From: Mycolicibacterium sp. GF69
Lineage (GTDB): Bacteria > Actinomycetota > Actinomycetes > Mycobacteriales > Mycobacteriaceae
DNA: 64,000 nucleotides
NCBI RefSeq assembly: GCF_003284965.1
Contig: NZ_QMEW01000002.1
Span: forward strand, 1 to 64,000
Direction of reading: 5' to 3'
The position numbers were made by a program, and so were the translations under genes. Below the pieces are notes generated by a model. The model did not search any database, was not told where the DNA came from, and saw only the letters and a list, made by a program, of their open reading frames with translations. Positions 18,477 to 28,137 of the stretch are shown piece by piece (the stretch's first letter is position 1; each line of letters opens with the position of its first letter).

Positions 18477-18477
18477 G

Positions 18478-18939
18478 TCAGCCCACGAACGATACGGCGG
18501 CAACGATCAGCACCACCACGCCGAGCGCCGTCAGCACCAATGACGAAGGGGCGCTGCGGCGTAGCACCGAGTTCATCGGGCTCTTGGGGTCGACCCAGAC
18601 CTCGACTTGCTGACCGGGTGCGTAGCGCGAGGCCTGCGCGGAGGCGATCCCACCGAGGCCCATGCCGAAGCCGAGGGGTGTGCCGAACGCGGCGCGTTGA
18701 CCGACGAAGCTGTGGCCGTTGAGTTGGTATTGGTAGGCGACGACGGAGCGCTGGACGTTGGCGCCCATGTGCCCGCCGCCCGCCTGGGTCTGATAGCCGG
18801 CGACGCCGGAGCCGAGCATGACGCCGGGAACCTGTTGCCATCCGAGCGCACCGACCAGTTGCAGCACTCCGGGCAGCCCGCGAAACAGCAAGAACAAGCC
18901 GATGATCAACAGGCCGATCTCGGTGACGTAGTTGGCCAC
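18478..18939 (-). CDS. DUF3592-like membrane protein
   Basis: The 153-aa protein has an N-terminal membrane helix (I-G-L-L-I-I-G-L-F-L-L-F-R-G) and a C-terminal one (L-V-L-T-A-L-G-V-V-V-L-I-V-A-A). Between them is a soluble beta-rich domain containing Y-A-P-G-Q-Q-V-E-V-W-V-D-P-K-S-P, typical of DUF3592. Function is unknown for the family. It is followed at one base by the amidase gene, so an envelope role is plausible. The 230-bp gap up to 19170 would hold divergent promoters. Confidence 0.75.
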   Translation of the reverse strand: MANYVTEIGLLIIGLFLLFRGLPGVLQLVGALGWQQVPGVMLGSGVAGYQTQAGGGHMGANVQRSVVAYQYQLNGHSFVGQRAAFGTPLGFGMGLGGIASAQASRYAPGQQVEVWVDPKSPMNSVLRRSAPSSLVLTALGVVVLIVAAVSFVG

Positions 18940-19169
18940 GGCCGGAGCTTAACGCGGTGGCCAGCGTCAGATAGCGAATTTGCAGCGTGATGACACCGGT
19001 GGTCCGATACCGAAAGGGACCAATGTCCATAGGAAGAGAGTCCTATGGCCGGCGACTGAGCGCTGCCTCGCTGGTTATGTTCGACACACATCGCGAATAG
19101 CAGCACCCGGGTCACACGCTCGGGGTGCGTCCACCATATCGGCGCTGGAACACAACGAAGTGGGAAGCC

Positions 19170-19976
19170 ATGCGCGACAAGGATTTCGACAACACAGAAC
19201 TGGCCAAGTGGGATCCGGCGTTCATCGAACGGGCTCGACAGGTGCTCGGACCGGTCGCCAAGCTGTGGTTCCGCGCCGAAGTGCGGGGTTTGGAGCTCTT
19301 GCCGCCGGCGGGCGGCGCGCTGATGGTGTGCAACCACTCCGGGGGCGCGATGACACCCGACGTGCTCGTGTTGGCCTCGGGCTTCTATGAGACGTGCGGC
19401 TACGACCGTCCGCTCTACACACTCGGTCATGACGGCCTGTTCAAGTTGCCGCTGGCCAAACCACTGCGAAAGATCGGCGTGATCCATGCCAGCCCGACCA
19501 ACGCGGTCAAGGCATTGCTCTCCAGTGGATTGGTGTTGGTGTTTCCAGGCGGCGACTACGACTCGTACCGATCCACGTTCTCCCAGAACAAGATCGACTT
19601 CCACGGCCGGAAAGGCTATGTACGGGTGGCGATCGAAGCCGGCGTGCCGATCGTGCCGTCGGTTTCCATCGGCGGTCAGGAGACACAGCTATTCCTGGTT
19701 CGGGGCGACCGGATCGCAAAACGGCTGGGCCTCAAACGCTTCCGGATGGAGATTCTGCCGTTGGGTCTGGGGTTCCCATTCGGCCTGACGTCGACGATCC
19801 CGGCCAATTTCCCGCTGCCGTCCAAGATCGTCACCGAGGTGCTCGAGCCGATCGACGTCCTCGCGCAGTTCGGGGACGACCCCGATGTCGACGAGGTCGA
19901 CGCCCATGTGCGCGCTGTGATGCAGAGTGCGCTCGACCGGTTGGCGCGGCAGCGACGGTTCCCGATACTGGGCTAA
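19170..19976 (+). CDS. 1-acylglycerol-phosphate acyltransferase-like (PlsC family)
   Basis: The 268-aa product carries the PlsC motifs in a variant form: V-C-N-H-S-G-G-A-M-T-P-D (an N-H-x-x-x-x-x-x-x-D version of HX4D) and V-L-V-F-P-G-G-D-Y-D. The family transfers acyl chains to lysophospholipids or related alcohols at the inner membrane. The frame is open from GTG 19125, but ATG 19170, preceded by GGGAAG, gives the usual N-terminus. It is monocistronic as far as seen. The exact acceptor is unknown. Confidence 0.82.
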   Translation: MRDKDFDNTELAKWDPAFIERARQVLGPVAKLWFRAEVRGLELLPPAGGALMVCNHSGGAMTPDVLVLASGFYETCGYDRPLYTLGHDGLFKLPLAKPLRKIGVIHASPTNAVKALLSSGLVLVFPGGDYDSYRSTFSQNKIDFHGRKGYVRVAIEAGVPIVPSVSIGGQETQLFLVRGDRIAKRLGLKRFRMEILPLGLGFPFGLTSTIPANFPLPSKIVTEVLEPIDVLAQFGDDPDVDEVDAHVRAVMQSALDRLARQRRFPILG

Positions 19977-20121
19977 ACAGTTGGCTGTGCCCGGCTCTGT
20001 GCGACTGCGGTCGGCGCGCGGGGTCCGAAACTCTCTGCGACCGCCCAGCAGACGCACGCGGATTTCCGATGCCGCAGCCTGTTCGACATCGCGACGGTGC
20101 CGGCGTCGGCCGGGCTCAGGC

Positions 20122-21405
20122 TCAGTTGGGTGAGGGTGGGGGTTCGGGTACGAAGGGGTCGTACCACCACCAGTCGGCGCGTTCGCCTAGCGGTCCGCGG
20201 CAGGGCGGGACCGCCGGTGGAGATTCGGTCGGTGGACGGGCCAGCGACCCGGGGTGCAGGGGCTCGCCGTCGCGGCCGGCAACGACGAGTTGGTCGGCCG
20301 GCCCGGTGATGGTGATCTCACCGCGGTGATGCATGCGATGGTGATACGGGCACACCACCAGCACCAGATTGTGTAACTCGGTGGGACCGCCATCTTCCCA
20401 ATGTTGAATGTGGTGGGCGTGCAGGCCGCGGGTAGCTCCACACCCGGGCACCACACATGTGGAGTCGCGGTACTCCAGCGCTCGGCGCAGCCGGCGGCTG
20501 ATCACCCGCGTCGACCGGCCCGCACCGATGACCTGCCCGTGGCGCTCGAACCACACCTCGCAATCGGTGTCGCACAACAACATTTGTCGATCGGCATCCG
20601 ACAAGACCGGGCCAAGATGCGGCCACGCGGCGCGCTTGTCCAGATCCAGATGGACGATCACCGTGGTGTATTGGCCATGCGGGCGCCGCGCCACCTCGGC
20701 GTCCCACGCGGCCTCCACCATCCGCACGAACGCATCGGTCAGCGTCGGAAACGGCGGTCGACACTCCGAGTCGCCTGCCGCATGGCGTTCGTGGTCATCG
20801 CCGGACGCGTCGTTGCCGTGATCGCGGGTGTGTTCGTTGATCGATGCATCGCGGTGTGACTGCAGCGCGGCATCGATCTTGGCCGCCTCGAGGTTGGGCA
20901 CGGTGATTCGGTAGGTGGTGTACTCATCGCCGGTGGTCTTGGTGAACGACCGCTGCAATTCGGGCTTCGAGGGTTCGGGGCGCGGCTCGAGGCTGATCGC
21001 TTTGCGCAGCTGGCTCACGGTGGCCACCGACGCCAGATCCGCGTAATGGTTGTCGGAGCCTGCGCCGGCGTGTTGGGCGATTATCCCGACCTGGTCCAAC
21101 GACAGCTGCCCCTCACACATCTCCGATGTGCAGCGCGGGAACTCCTCGAACCGATCCGCGATCGCGGCGACCGCCCTGGCGGTCGAATCCGACATCCCGA
21201 GTTTCCAGGCCACCATCGCCTTGACCGACCGCGCTCCCGTCATCGACCACAATTTGCCCCGATCGAGCTCGGCGACGATCTCCACAATGCGCCCATCAAT
21301 GGCATTGCGCTGGCCCGAGAGCTCCTCCAACTGCCCGAACAACTCACTCAGACGCTCGTGGCGACTCAAGTCCACCTCAACGCCGGAAGGAGCGATCGAA
21401 ACCAT
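20122..21405 (-). CDS. HNH endonuclease-like protein, DUF222/13E12 family
   Basis: The 427-aa protein combines the mycobacterial DUF222 region (about 1-300, with the D-Q-V-G-I-I-A-Q-H-A segment) with a C-terminal HNH motif: C-V-V-P-G-C, H-A-H-H-I-Q-H-W-E-D-G-G-P-T, N-L-V-L-V-C-P-Y-H-H-R-M-H-H. These multicopy proteins are common in mycobacteria and are sometimes mobile, but their biological role is not established. An acidic, charged insert lies at about residues 195-215. The HNH residues look intact. Confidence 0.9.
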   Translation of the reverse strand: MVSIAPSGVEVDLSRHERLSELFGQLEELSGQRNAIDGRIVEIVAELDRGKLWSMTGARSVKAMVAWKLGMSDSTARAVAAIADRFEEFPRCTSEMCEGQLSLDQVGIIAQHAGAGSDNHYADLASVATVSQLRKAISLEPRPEPSKPELQRSFTKTTGDEYTTYRITVPNLEAAKIDAALQSHRDASINEHTRDHGNDASGDDHERHAAGDSECRPPFPTLTDAFVRMVEAAWDAEVARRPHGQYTTVIVHLDLDKRAAWPHLGPVLSDADRQMLLCDTDCEVWFERHGQVIGAGRSTRVISRRLRRALEYRDSTCVVPGCGATRGLHAHHIQHWEDGGPTELHNLVLVVCPYHHRMHHRGEITITGPADQLVVAGRDGEPLHPGSLARPPTESPPAVPPCRGPLGERADWWWYDPFVPEPPPSPN

Positions 21406-21493
21406 GCCCGCATCATGCCAACACCCTCTGACAAATCCGGGTGGCGCGATGGACTGCTGCTGTAAGTGCTGGCGCTACGCGCGGTGATGGGCG

Positions 21494-22105
21494 TCAGCCG
21501 AGGTCGTCGAGCACCTGGTAGCCGGCGTTGTAGCCGGGAATGAAGGTGATGCCCGGTCCGCCGTGGCAACCGGTGCGGCCGAGATAGAGGCCGTCGATGC
21601 CGATCGGCAGATCACGGAATCCCTTAGGGCCGGGACGGTTCGGCCCCATGAGGTCGGGGTGCAGCAGGCCGTGGCAGAAGTCGCCGGCGGGAGCGCCGAA
21701 CATCGTGTTCATGTGATACGGCGCGAAGGTGATGTGCCGGATCTAGATGTCCGTGAAGTTGGGCGCGTAGCGGGTGATCTTGTCGATGACGCGTTGCGCC
21801 ATCTCGTTCTTCAGATGGCCGTGCTGATCGCGCGGTGTCTCGACGGGGAACGCGTAGGCGTACGCGCTGGCGGCGTGCATGCCGGGCGGAGCCATGTTCG
21901 GATCGTGCACCGACGGGATCTGGATGCCCAGCGACGGGTTGTCGGGAACGATGCCGCGGCAGGCGTTCTCCCATTGGCGCTGTTGTTCTTCGGGCGAGCC
22001 GAAGATGCCGACCGAGGGCTGCATGCCGGGCTCGTTGAGCAGGTCGTACGGCGGCGCGAACTCGGGCAGTCCGTCGAGGGCGAAGTGCATCTGGACGAAG
22101 GACGC
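21494..22105 (-). pseudogene. C-terminal remnant of a phytoene-dehydrogenase-like FAD oxidoreductase, with in-frame stop
   Basis: Reading the minus strand from about 22105, a coherent protein begins (F-V-Q-M-H-F-A-L-D-G-L-P-E-F), continues to A-P-N-F-T-D-I, is broken by an in-frame TAG at 21743-21745, and resumes in the same frame (I-R-H-I-T-F-A-P-Y-H-M-N-T-M-F-G). It ends with the family C-terminus G-C-H-G-G-P-G-I-T-F-I-P-G-Y-N-A-G-Y. The N-terminal FAD-binding half is absent. The 5' cut coincides with the start of the truncated TetR frame on the opposite strand. Confidence 0.8.
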
Positions 22106-22108
22106 GCG

Positions 22109-22612
22109 GTGGTCACGGCGAATGTGACGGTGTCGCAGCTGGCGGCAGAGGCGGGCGTCACCGAGCGCACATTCTTCCGGCACTTTCCGACGAAGGAAGC
22201 GGTGCTGTTCGCGGACTACGAGACGCCCCTGGAGTGGCTGGCCGAGGCGCTGGCGCGGCGGCCGGCGTTCGAGTCGCTGTTCGATGCGGTGATGGCGAGT
22301 GTCGGGAGCTTCCCGCATGACCTGGAGGTGGTGCGCCAGGCGGCCCTACTGCGGGCGACGTTGATCGGCGAGCGGGCCGCTGGTCACCTGCGGGTGGTGC
22401 AGGCGTCGTTCGCGGCGGTACTCACGCAGTTCGTGCGGAAGCGGTATCCCGATGGTGGTGCCCTGGCTGCGGAGGTGGCCGGCGCCACGCTGGCCGCGGC
22501 ACTCGTTGTGGCGGTGGAGAATTGGGGCCGCGGCAGCTGCACCGGTGATCTGGGTCAGATTGTCGCGGACAGCGTGAACCTGGTGCGGTTGGGGCTGGCG
22601 CCCCTGAGCTGA
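22109..22612 (+). pseudogene. TetR-family regulator lacking the first helix of the DNA-binding domain
   Basis: The plus-strand frame reads V-T-V-S-Q-L-A-A-E-A-G-V-T-E-R-T-F-F-R-H-F-P-T-K-E-A-V, the helix-turn-helix of a TetR repressor, and continues about 140 residues of ligand-domain-like helices to TGA 22610-22612. The usual 20-30 residues of helix 1 are missing. The first usable start is GTG 22109, right at the junction with the truncated oxidoreductase. If expressed, the product is unlikely to bind DNA normally. Confidence 0.75.
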
Positions 22613-22876
22613 CCGAGCCCCGAGCGCCAATGTGTTGTCCAGCCGTGGATAAGGCTGCAACTTGACGGATGTCACATTGTTAGCTGACATTTGACGTTCG
22701 CCACTATTCGGGGGTATCGCAACCAGCTATGGCGTACCCGAAGTGCCGTGGATCTAACCCTAGTGAACTGCGGGTTTATTCGCTATAGCGGCGACCTTGG
22801 TATATCACTGTCGGTATGACGCCACGTTGACCGCTAGTTGCTGCGCTTTCGGGCGTGTCGGTAGATTGCGCCTCCG

Positions 22877-23503
22877 ATGGGAAGGCACGCATTAGCTAGA
22901 ACGCGGCAACGGTCGCGGTTGTCCGTCGCTGCGGGCGTCGTCACTGCCGGCGTTTTGTTTGGTGTCGGGGCAGACGGTTATCCGCATATCGCTGAGGATG
23001 CCTCGTGCTGCGAGGACGTCACGGCTTCACAGCCGCTGAGCCCGGTGCCTGTGGCGGTGCGCCGCCCAATCCCTAAACCGGCCCCGCCGGCGCCGCCACC
23101 AACGTTGCCTCACGGCGTTGCACCGGAGAACGGACTCCAGGTCAAAACCATCCTGGCGGCCCGCTCGGTGAGCGCGGCGTTCCCCGAGATTCTTACTATC
23201 GGAGGGGTCCGCTCGGATGCCCTGAGATGGCATCCGCATGGGTTGGCAATCGACGTGATGATCCCGAACTCCCGCTCGACGGCCGGGAAAGAGCTGGGGG
23301 ACCGTGTCCTGGCGTATGTCCTGCAGAATGCGGAGCGGTTCGATCTGAATCACGTCATCTGGCGGCAGACCATCTACCGGCCCAATGGCTCGAAACGAAT
23401 GATGGCGGACCGCGGCGGGGACACGGCCAACCATTACGACCACGTACACATCGCTACGGACGGCGGCGGATTCCCAGGCGAGGGTCAGGTCTACCTCCGC
23501 TGA
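22877..23503 (+). CDS. Secreted LAS/M15-like wall-associated protein
   Basis: The 208-aa product has a basic N-terminus, a signal-like hydrophobic stretch (S-V-A-A-G-V-V-T-A-G-V-L-F-G-V), and a Pro-rich linker (about 55-78). The C-terminal domain contains W-H-P-H-G-L-A-I-D-V-M-I-P and N-H-Y-D-H-V-H-I-A, matching the HxxGxAxD and HxH zinc ligands of LAS-type peptidases. Mycobacterial relatives are exported proteins with poorly known substrates. The 264 bp upstream hold no gene; AT-rich TATATCACTG near 22802 could include a promoter. It is the second protein of this fold in the window, after 2448-3221. Confidence 0.78.
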   Translation: MGRHALARTRQRSRLSVAAGVVTAGVLFGVGADGYPHIAEDASCCEDVTASQPLSPVPVAVRRPIPKPAPPAPPPTLPHGVAPENGLQVKTILAARSVSAAFPEILTIGGVRSDALRWHPHGLAIDVMIPNSRSTAGKELGDRVLAYVLQNAERFDLNHVIWRQTIYRPNGSKRMMADRGGDTANHYDHVHIATDGGGFPGEGQVYLR

Positions 23504-23595
23504 TCCGCGGAGGGCCTTCCAGCAGCCCGACCTCCACTCCATGGTCTGGACTGCCGACCAGAAGGCGTTGTGTACTCGAACTAGAAAATGTTCGC

Positions 23596-23895
23596 CTAGC
23601 CGCCCAGCAAGGCCGCATCGATCACTATGCCCTCCTTCGCATTCGCACTGCGCGGCAACTCTTCCCACCGTAGAACCGAACCGGAACTTGACCGCAGGAG
23701 AGTGCTAGTTGCAATGGTCTCGGTGGCGCCAGCGCTGAGATCGTTACCTACGAATTCTCGCTGCCCGGTGTCCAGCTCCTGCGGCCTAATTTCTCGTGCC
23801 GAGAAGCAAGCATCAGTCCAGCGCCGGTGGTGGAAGGAGTTGTCCCGCGACAAGGACATCGTCGAGGAGTGTCGATACCTCTGTGAGAACCTCAA
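23596..23895 (-). CDS. Open frame at the 3' end of the R-M island, possibly a C-terminal fragment
   Basis: The last 65 codons of this frame, past the methylase stop at 23813, read like coding sequence with balanced composition (F-V-G-N-D-L-S-A-G-A-T-E-T-I-A, L-R-W-E-E-L-P-R-S-A-N-A-K-E-G). They end at TAG 23596-23598. The first third overlaps the methylase gene in another frame and looks like shadow. It may be a frameshifted extension of the methylase or the 3' end of a gene cut by insertion of the island. No family recognised. Confidence 0.35.
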   Translation of the reverse strand: MRFSQRYRHSSTMSLSRDNSFHHRRWTDACFSAREIRPQELDTGQREFVGNDLSAGATETIATSTLLRSSSGSVLRWEELPRSANAKEGIVIDAALLGG

Positions 23896-26800
23896 GTTGA
23901 CGCGAAATCCGCGTCAACAAATCAACGAAGAGCGTGAGATCGTATTTTCTGAATGCTCGGCGTAGATATGGGTAGGACCGCTCGCGGAGCCATTTGTCGA
24001 CGACATCATGACCTGAGATCCGAAGTGTCAACACGTAGCTGGGCACGTTCGTTATTGTGACCGACGCTCCTCCGGGTCCGGAAATTATCACTGTTCCAGC
24101 ATCGGGATCCACCGAATATCTCTCCACTTTCAGTTCATCTAAATCATCCGACCACGATGTGTCGATGCCCATGTCCTGTAGCGCTTCACTCGGCCGTTCA
24201 CACTCAGCCGCACGTCTACCCAGCTCTGCGATATGTTCGCGAATTTCCGGGTCGTCCGCAACAGGTATGCGTGGCGGGTTGTCCGGGTCTGATGGTTGAT
24301 AAATCCGAGACTCGAATGTATCTAGATAAATCTCGGAACTCATCACTGCGTACACGTAGAAGATAGCATCGCGGTGGTCTTGAAACAGTGCGGAGAATTG
24401 GACGGCAATATTGTCGTATGCCGTCGAATCCCAATTCGCGCCCTTTTTCTCGGCGGGAGATATATCACAATAGATCATAGCATTTTGCCGAGCGCAGATA
24501 TCATTATCGGGCAATTGCCAGCAAAACGAAACAAACCTAGTTAGCGAGGAGCCTAGGTCTATGGGCGCCGGAGCAACCGCGATACCATAAGCACCCTGCG
24601 TGAAGGCCGCACGGATCTCCGGCCTCGGGCGTGTACCCCCACCCGCTGTGCGCGTCAACTCCTCGAACAGCTTGTCGTTGTTTAGAACGAAGCCATCTAC
24701 AAATGGACGGAAGGTATAGCCAGTCACGGCGCCCGCTCTTGCGGCTGCTGCGGCAGCCTGGCGCACGCCATCCGTAAGTTTGGCGGCGTTGGGCGGCTTT
24801 TTTTGGCCTTTCCACCATTCCTCGCGCAGGTCCTCGTTCGTCTTCGACCAGCCGGTACCCGAACGCGAGGCCAAAGCGCGAGACCTTCGCTCGAGTATCA
24901 ATAGGTCAGTGTGAAAAACCAAGGCCGTCGGCGCAAGCTTGACGGCAGAGCACTTGGACGTGAATATGCCAGTTGCTCCGGCGGCATTTCGCAAAGGCCA
25001 GCAGGAGCTCCAAAGATCTGAGGTTTCATACGTAGTCTCCTGAAAGCGCCAGTGTGGTTCACTCGTGCTTATGCGGCTGAAGTTCCCAAACTTCGGCGAT
25101 TCGACACCGAGGAAAACCTCTTTTTCTTCCTTGCTCAACCCCGAAATGTCGCGGACATACACCGCTGCCGTTTGCCCGTTGCCTTCGCCCCTTGCAGCCC
25201 CTTCGAGCGCCCGCACGGCAAACATAATCAGCCGGCCTTGTCGGACGTCAAACATCGACTGTCCGGTCGATTGCCCTGTGCGTAGGTCTCGGTCCAATAC
25301 CAGGACGTACACTTCATCAAACGAGTCGAGCAGCCACTTACGTGCGTACGAGAAAGAAACTGCGTATGCGAATGCTCCCGGCAGAACGAGTGCAACGATT
25401 CCGGTCCCACTTTCGAGTACCTCTTTTGCGCTCCAGCGAAGGAACCGGTAGGCCTCGTTTCTTAAAGCCTTCTGTATGTTTTGGCGGCTTCGACGTTCGC
25501 CCCGTGGTGGCCGAAATTCCTCAATTAGCTTCTCTATTAACGTACGCGGCGCCTGGCTGAAATTGTGAGTGGAGGACGGCGGGTTCCCGATCACGACTCT
25601 GACCGGCGGGTCTGACCACTCAGCGGCGGCTGCGAGTTCGTCGCTGAACCCGTCCTTGCCGGGCTGGGGAGGATCCGCGAGCCGGTCGGAAAGGGTATCG
25701 GTAAGCGCGATGCTGACGCTGGGTTGGTGATCCCACCCTTCTCCGACTGCGGCGAGTCGATAATGGGCTAGCGCGTACGGAGCCGGCAGCACTTCAAAGC
25801 CGATGAAGTGTGGACCGTTGGGCACGTCGCCGACGACTCTTATCGCGGACTCCAGGAAGCCACCAGTGCCGCAGCACGGGTCGATCAGCTTGTCGACGAC
25901 CGCATCCATCCCGCCGCCCAGATAAGCGTGAAGGAGTTGGTCGGTAATACGAGTCATCCACTCGGTGACCGAGGAGGGCGTGTAAAACACACCCCTGTCG
26001 AACTTGGTCTGCTTGTCAAAGGATTCGAGGAACCTTTCGAACAACGCGTGGAAGTCGATGGGTTCGACTTCGGCGCCCATATATTCGGCATGAGCGAGCA
26101 CCGTGGCGGCTTCCTCATACCACACGCTGAGGTCGTTGCGGGTGCTCAGTGCGTTTCCAAGCACCTTCACGATCGTTTGGAATGGCCGCAGCTTCTCTGC
26201 CAGCTCGGAGAACGCTTCGCTCTGCCAGAAATCGCTGATGTGCTGTCGACGCTCGTCCGGCGACTGACCGTGCTCAGGCGCGCTGGTGTGAGCGTAGAAG
26301 AGCCCAAACACCAGCACCTGCGCTATGAAGTCGGCGCACGAATGCGGGTCAGTGAGGCCCGGGTCGTGGTTTTCCCGCGCGAGATCGAAGAGCGTCCGAA
26401 GTGCGCCGAGCAGCTCCTCTTCTGCGGCGTCCTTGCCGCTGCCGATGGGCGCTTCCAGCAGCGTGGCGATCGACGTCGAGAGCAGCCGCGTACGCCCGGC
26501 CAGCTGCTCCATCAACTCAGTCTCTGTCCATTTGCGGAATCCGGGGGCTTCAAGTAGCGATCGCAGGCGTATCTCAACGGCGGGGTCGACCGGCAGCGTC
26601 GACCAGTCGCTTTTGGGGTCAAGTGGCTTGCGGACCAACTCGATTCGCTCGGACGGTGCATTGCCCCCTTGGTAAAAAAGAAACTCGACGCCGTCGAAGA
26701 CAAACACGGGCCGGCCCAGGTCGAGGTAGCGCAGTACCTGTTCCTTATCACGCTTCGTAAGTTGCAGCGGATTGTTGAGCGATAGTCCCTTGTGGTCACC

Positions 26801-27046
26801 GTATGCGTAGACGCCGAAGGTCTCCGGGTCGTCGATGCGCCAATCGGGTCGATTCGCGGAGCCAACCTGCAACTCGTTGTGCACAACCGCACCGGGTTTC
26901 AGCGCATTGACAACCTTTTCGAGGAAGTAGGCAGTGACTACTGGCCGTGTCGCCAACTCGAGCGAGCCGGCGCCTGCTCCACTGGCGCCGATGACGGCTT
27001 GCTGAAGTCGTTGAAGATACGCGCGTGCGATCGCGTCGATGCTCAC
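23813..27046 (-). CDS. Restriction-modification fusion: PD-(D/E)XK nuclease plus N6-adenine DNA methylase (type IIG-like)
   Basis: The 1077-aa protein starts at ATG 27046, overlapping the upstream methylase stop by four bases. Residues 58-86 hold E58, R-P-D-W (P67-D68) and G-D-H-K (D84-x-K86), a plausible PD-(D/E)XK nuclease core. The methylase region has motif I D-P-C-C-G-T-G-G-F-L (389-398) preceded by G-V-F-Y-T-P, and motif IV N-P-P-S at 488-491, a variant of NPPY. The C-terminal 400 residues would be target recognition. No helicase motifs are seen, which separates it from type ISP enzymes. Codon use is less GC-rich than the surroundings, consistent with transfer. It is the last gene of the three-gene operon. 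Confidence 0.8.
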   Translation of the reverse strand: MSIDAIARAYLQRLQQAVIGASGAGAGSLELATRPVVTAYFLEKVVNALKPGAVVHNELQVGSANRPDWRIDDPETFGVYAYGDHKGLSLNNPLQLTKRDKEQVLRYLDLGRPVFVFDGVEFLFYQGGNAPSERIELVRKPLDPKSDWSTLPVDPAVEIRLRSLLEAPGFRKWTETELMEQLAGRTRLLSTSIATLLEAPIGSGKDAAEEELLGALRTLFDLARENHDPGLTDPHSCADFIAQVLVFGLFYAHTSAPEHGQSPDERRQHISDFWQSEAFSELAEKLRPFQTIVKVLGNALSTRNDLSVWYEEAATVLAHAEYMGAEVEPIDFHALFERFLESFDKQTKFDRGVFYTPSSVTEWMTRITDQLLHAYLGGGMDAVVDKLIDPCCGTGGFLESAIRVVGDVPNGPHFIGFEVLPAPYALAHYRLAAVGEGWDHQPSVSIALTDTLSDRLADPPQPGKDGFSDELAAAAEWSDPPVRVVIGNPPSSTHNFSQAPRTLIEKLIEEFRPPRGERRSRQNIQKALRNEAYRFLRWSAKEVLESGTGIVALVLPGAFAYAVSFSYARKWLLDSFDEVYVLVLDRDLRTGQSTGQSMFDVRQGRLIMFAVRALEGAARGEGNGQTAAVYVRDISGLSKEEKEVFLGVESPKFGNFSRISTSEPHWRFQETTYETSDLWSSCWPLRNAAGATGIFTSKCSAVKLAPTALVFHTDLLILERRSRALASRSGTGWSKTNEDLREEWWKGQKKPPNAAKLTDGVRQAAAAAARAGAVTGYTFRPFVDGFVLNNDKLFEELTRTAGGGTRPRPEIRAAFTQGAYGIAVAPAPIDLGSSLTRFVSFCWQLPDNDICARQNAMIYCDISPAEKKGANWDSTAYDNIAVQFSALFQDHRDAIFYVYAVMSSEIYLDTFESRIYQPSDPDNPPRIPVADDPEIREHIAELGRRAAECERPSEALQDMGIDTSWSDDLDELKVERYSVDPDAGTVIISGPGGASVTITNVPSYVLTLRISGHDVVDKWLRERSYPYLRRAFRKYDLTLFVDLLTRISRQLEVLTEVSTLLDDVLVAGQLLPPPALD

Positions 27047-28137
27047 GCGGCGTCGGCGTCCCGCATCCCTGCGGCGAGCAAGATCGCGCGGCCGATTATC
27101 TCTGCGAACTTAACAGGCACGGCGTTTCCGATCTGACGGGCTACTTCGACCTTCGACCCGACGAAGTAATAATCGAGCGGAAAGGTCTGCAGGATCGCGC
27201 CCTCGCGTAGGGAGACAGTTCGGTCCTGCTCGGGATGCCCAAACATGCCGCGGGTGAAGGAGTCGAACCGCGCCGTGATCGTGGGTGCGACGTCGTCCCA
27301 CGTCATCCGTCCATAGACATTGCGATGGCCGATGGCGTCGGCGTCGCGTTGATGACAGTCGGCGAGCAGCTCCCGGGGAAGGTGCGTTCGTCCCTGGCCT
27401 GCCTTGAGTGCCCTGATTCGTGCAAGATTGACCGCAGATAGCTTGTCTGCCCGATGATTTGGCACGTCCGGATGGTCGGTGCCGTCCGTGGGCGGCGCAG
27501 GAAGGTGACCGATGGCGTCCCACACCGTCATGTGGTCGTCAATAGCATCAGGCCATGGGAATCGGGTGGACTCTCCGGCACTCTGGTAGGTAAGTGAAGG
27601 TTCCCTACTTCGCATCCCTATCAAGATGACGCGCCGTCTGCGTTGCGGTACTCCGAAGTTCTGGGCGTCGAGCGTTTGCTGTTCGGTGGAATAGCCGTTG
27701 GCCGCCATGCGTTTGCGGAATAACCCCAGCATGGCGCGCCCGCGACGTCCACCCAGTCCTGGAACATTCTCGAGCAGGAAGAACCGGGGTCGAACTTCGA
27801 GGATCAGGTCTCCATAGTCGTTAACTAGTAGGTTGCGGTCATCATCGTCATTGCCAATGGTCCGCTGCACACTGAATCCTTGGCACGGTGGACCGCCCGC
27901 AAGGAAATCGAGCTCGCCGGGAACCATGCCGAGTTCGTCGAGCAGACGGCCCCTCAACATCGACTGGAGGGTAGCCTCGAGCGCCCGGTGTTGGATCCAC
28001 TGTGGGTTGGCGTGTTGAGTCTTGATGGCGACCGGGTCATGGTCGAACCCCAGGACGACGTCAATGCCCGCCGCAGCCAGGCCGAGACTCAGGCCACCGG
28101 CGCCGCAGAAGGCGTCTACGCAGGTGAATGCGCTCAC
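27043..28137 (-). CDS. C5-cytosine DNA methyltransferase
   Basis: The 364-aa enzyme has the ordered motifs of the family: I (D-A-F-C-G-A-G-G-L-S-L-G), IV with catalytic Cys (G-G-P-P-C-Q-G-F-S), VI (L-L-E-N-V-P-G), VIII (Q-R-R-R-R-V) and X (R-Q-I-G-N-A-V-P). It converts a cytosine in a specific site to 5-methylcytosine. It starts at ATG 28137, inside the stop of the first methylase gene, and the type IIG-like gene starts inside its own stop. The target-recognition region lies between motifs VIII and IX (about 200-290) and differs from that of its neighbour. Confidence 0.94.
   Translation of the reverse strand: MSAFTCVDAFCGAGGLSLGLAAAGIDVVLGFDHDPVAIKTQHANPQWIQHRALEATLQSMLRGRLLDELGMVPGELDFLAGGPPCQGFSVQRTIGNDDDDRNLLVNDYGDLILEVRPRFFLLENVPGLGGRRGRAMLGLFRKRMAANGYSTEQQTLDAQNFGVPQRRRRVILIGMRSREPSLTYQSAGESTRFPWPDAIDDHMTVWDAIGHLPAPPTDGTDHPDVPNHRADKLSAVNLARIRALKAGQGRTHLPRELLADCHQRDADAIGHRNVYGRMTWDDVAPTITARFDSFTRGMFGHPEQDRTVSLREGAILQTFPLDYYFVGSKVEVARQIGNAVPVKFAEIIGRAILLAAGMRDADAA

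Noticed and set aside
20122..21405. DUF222/HNH gene as part of an active mobile element or intron
   Set aside because: No terminal repeats, intron structure or target duplication is visible around it; multicopy family membership alone is not evidence of current mobility.
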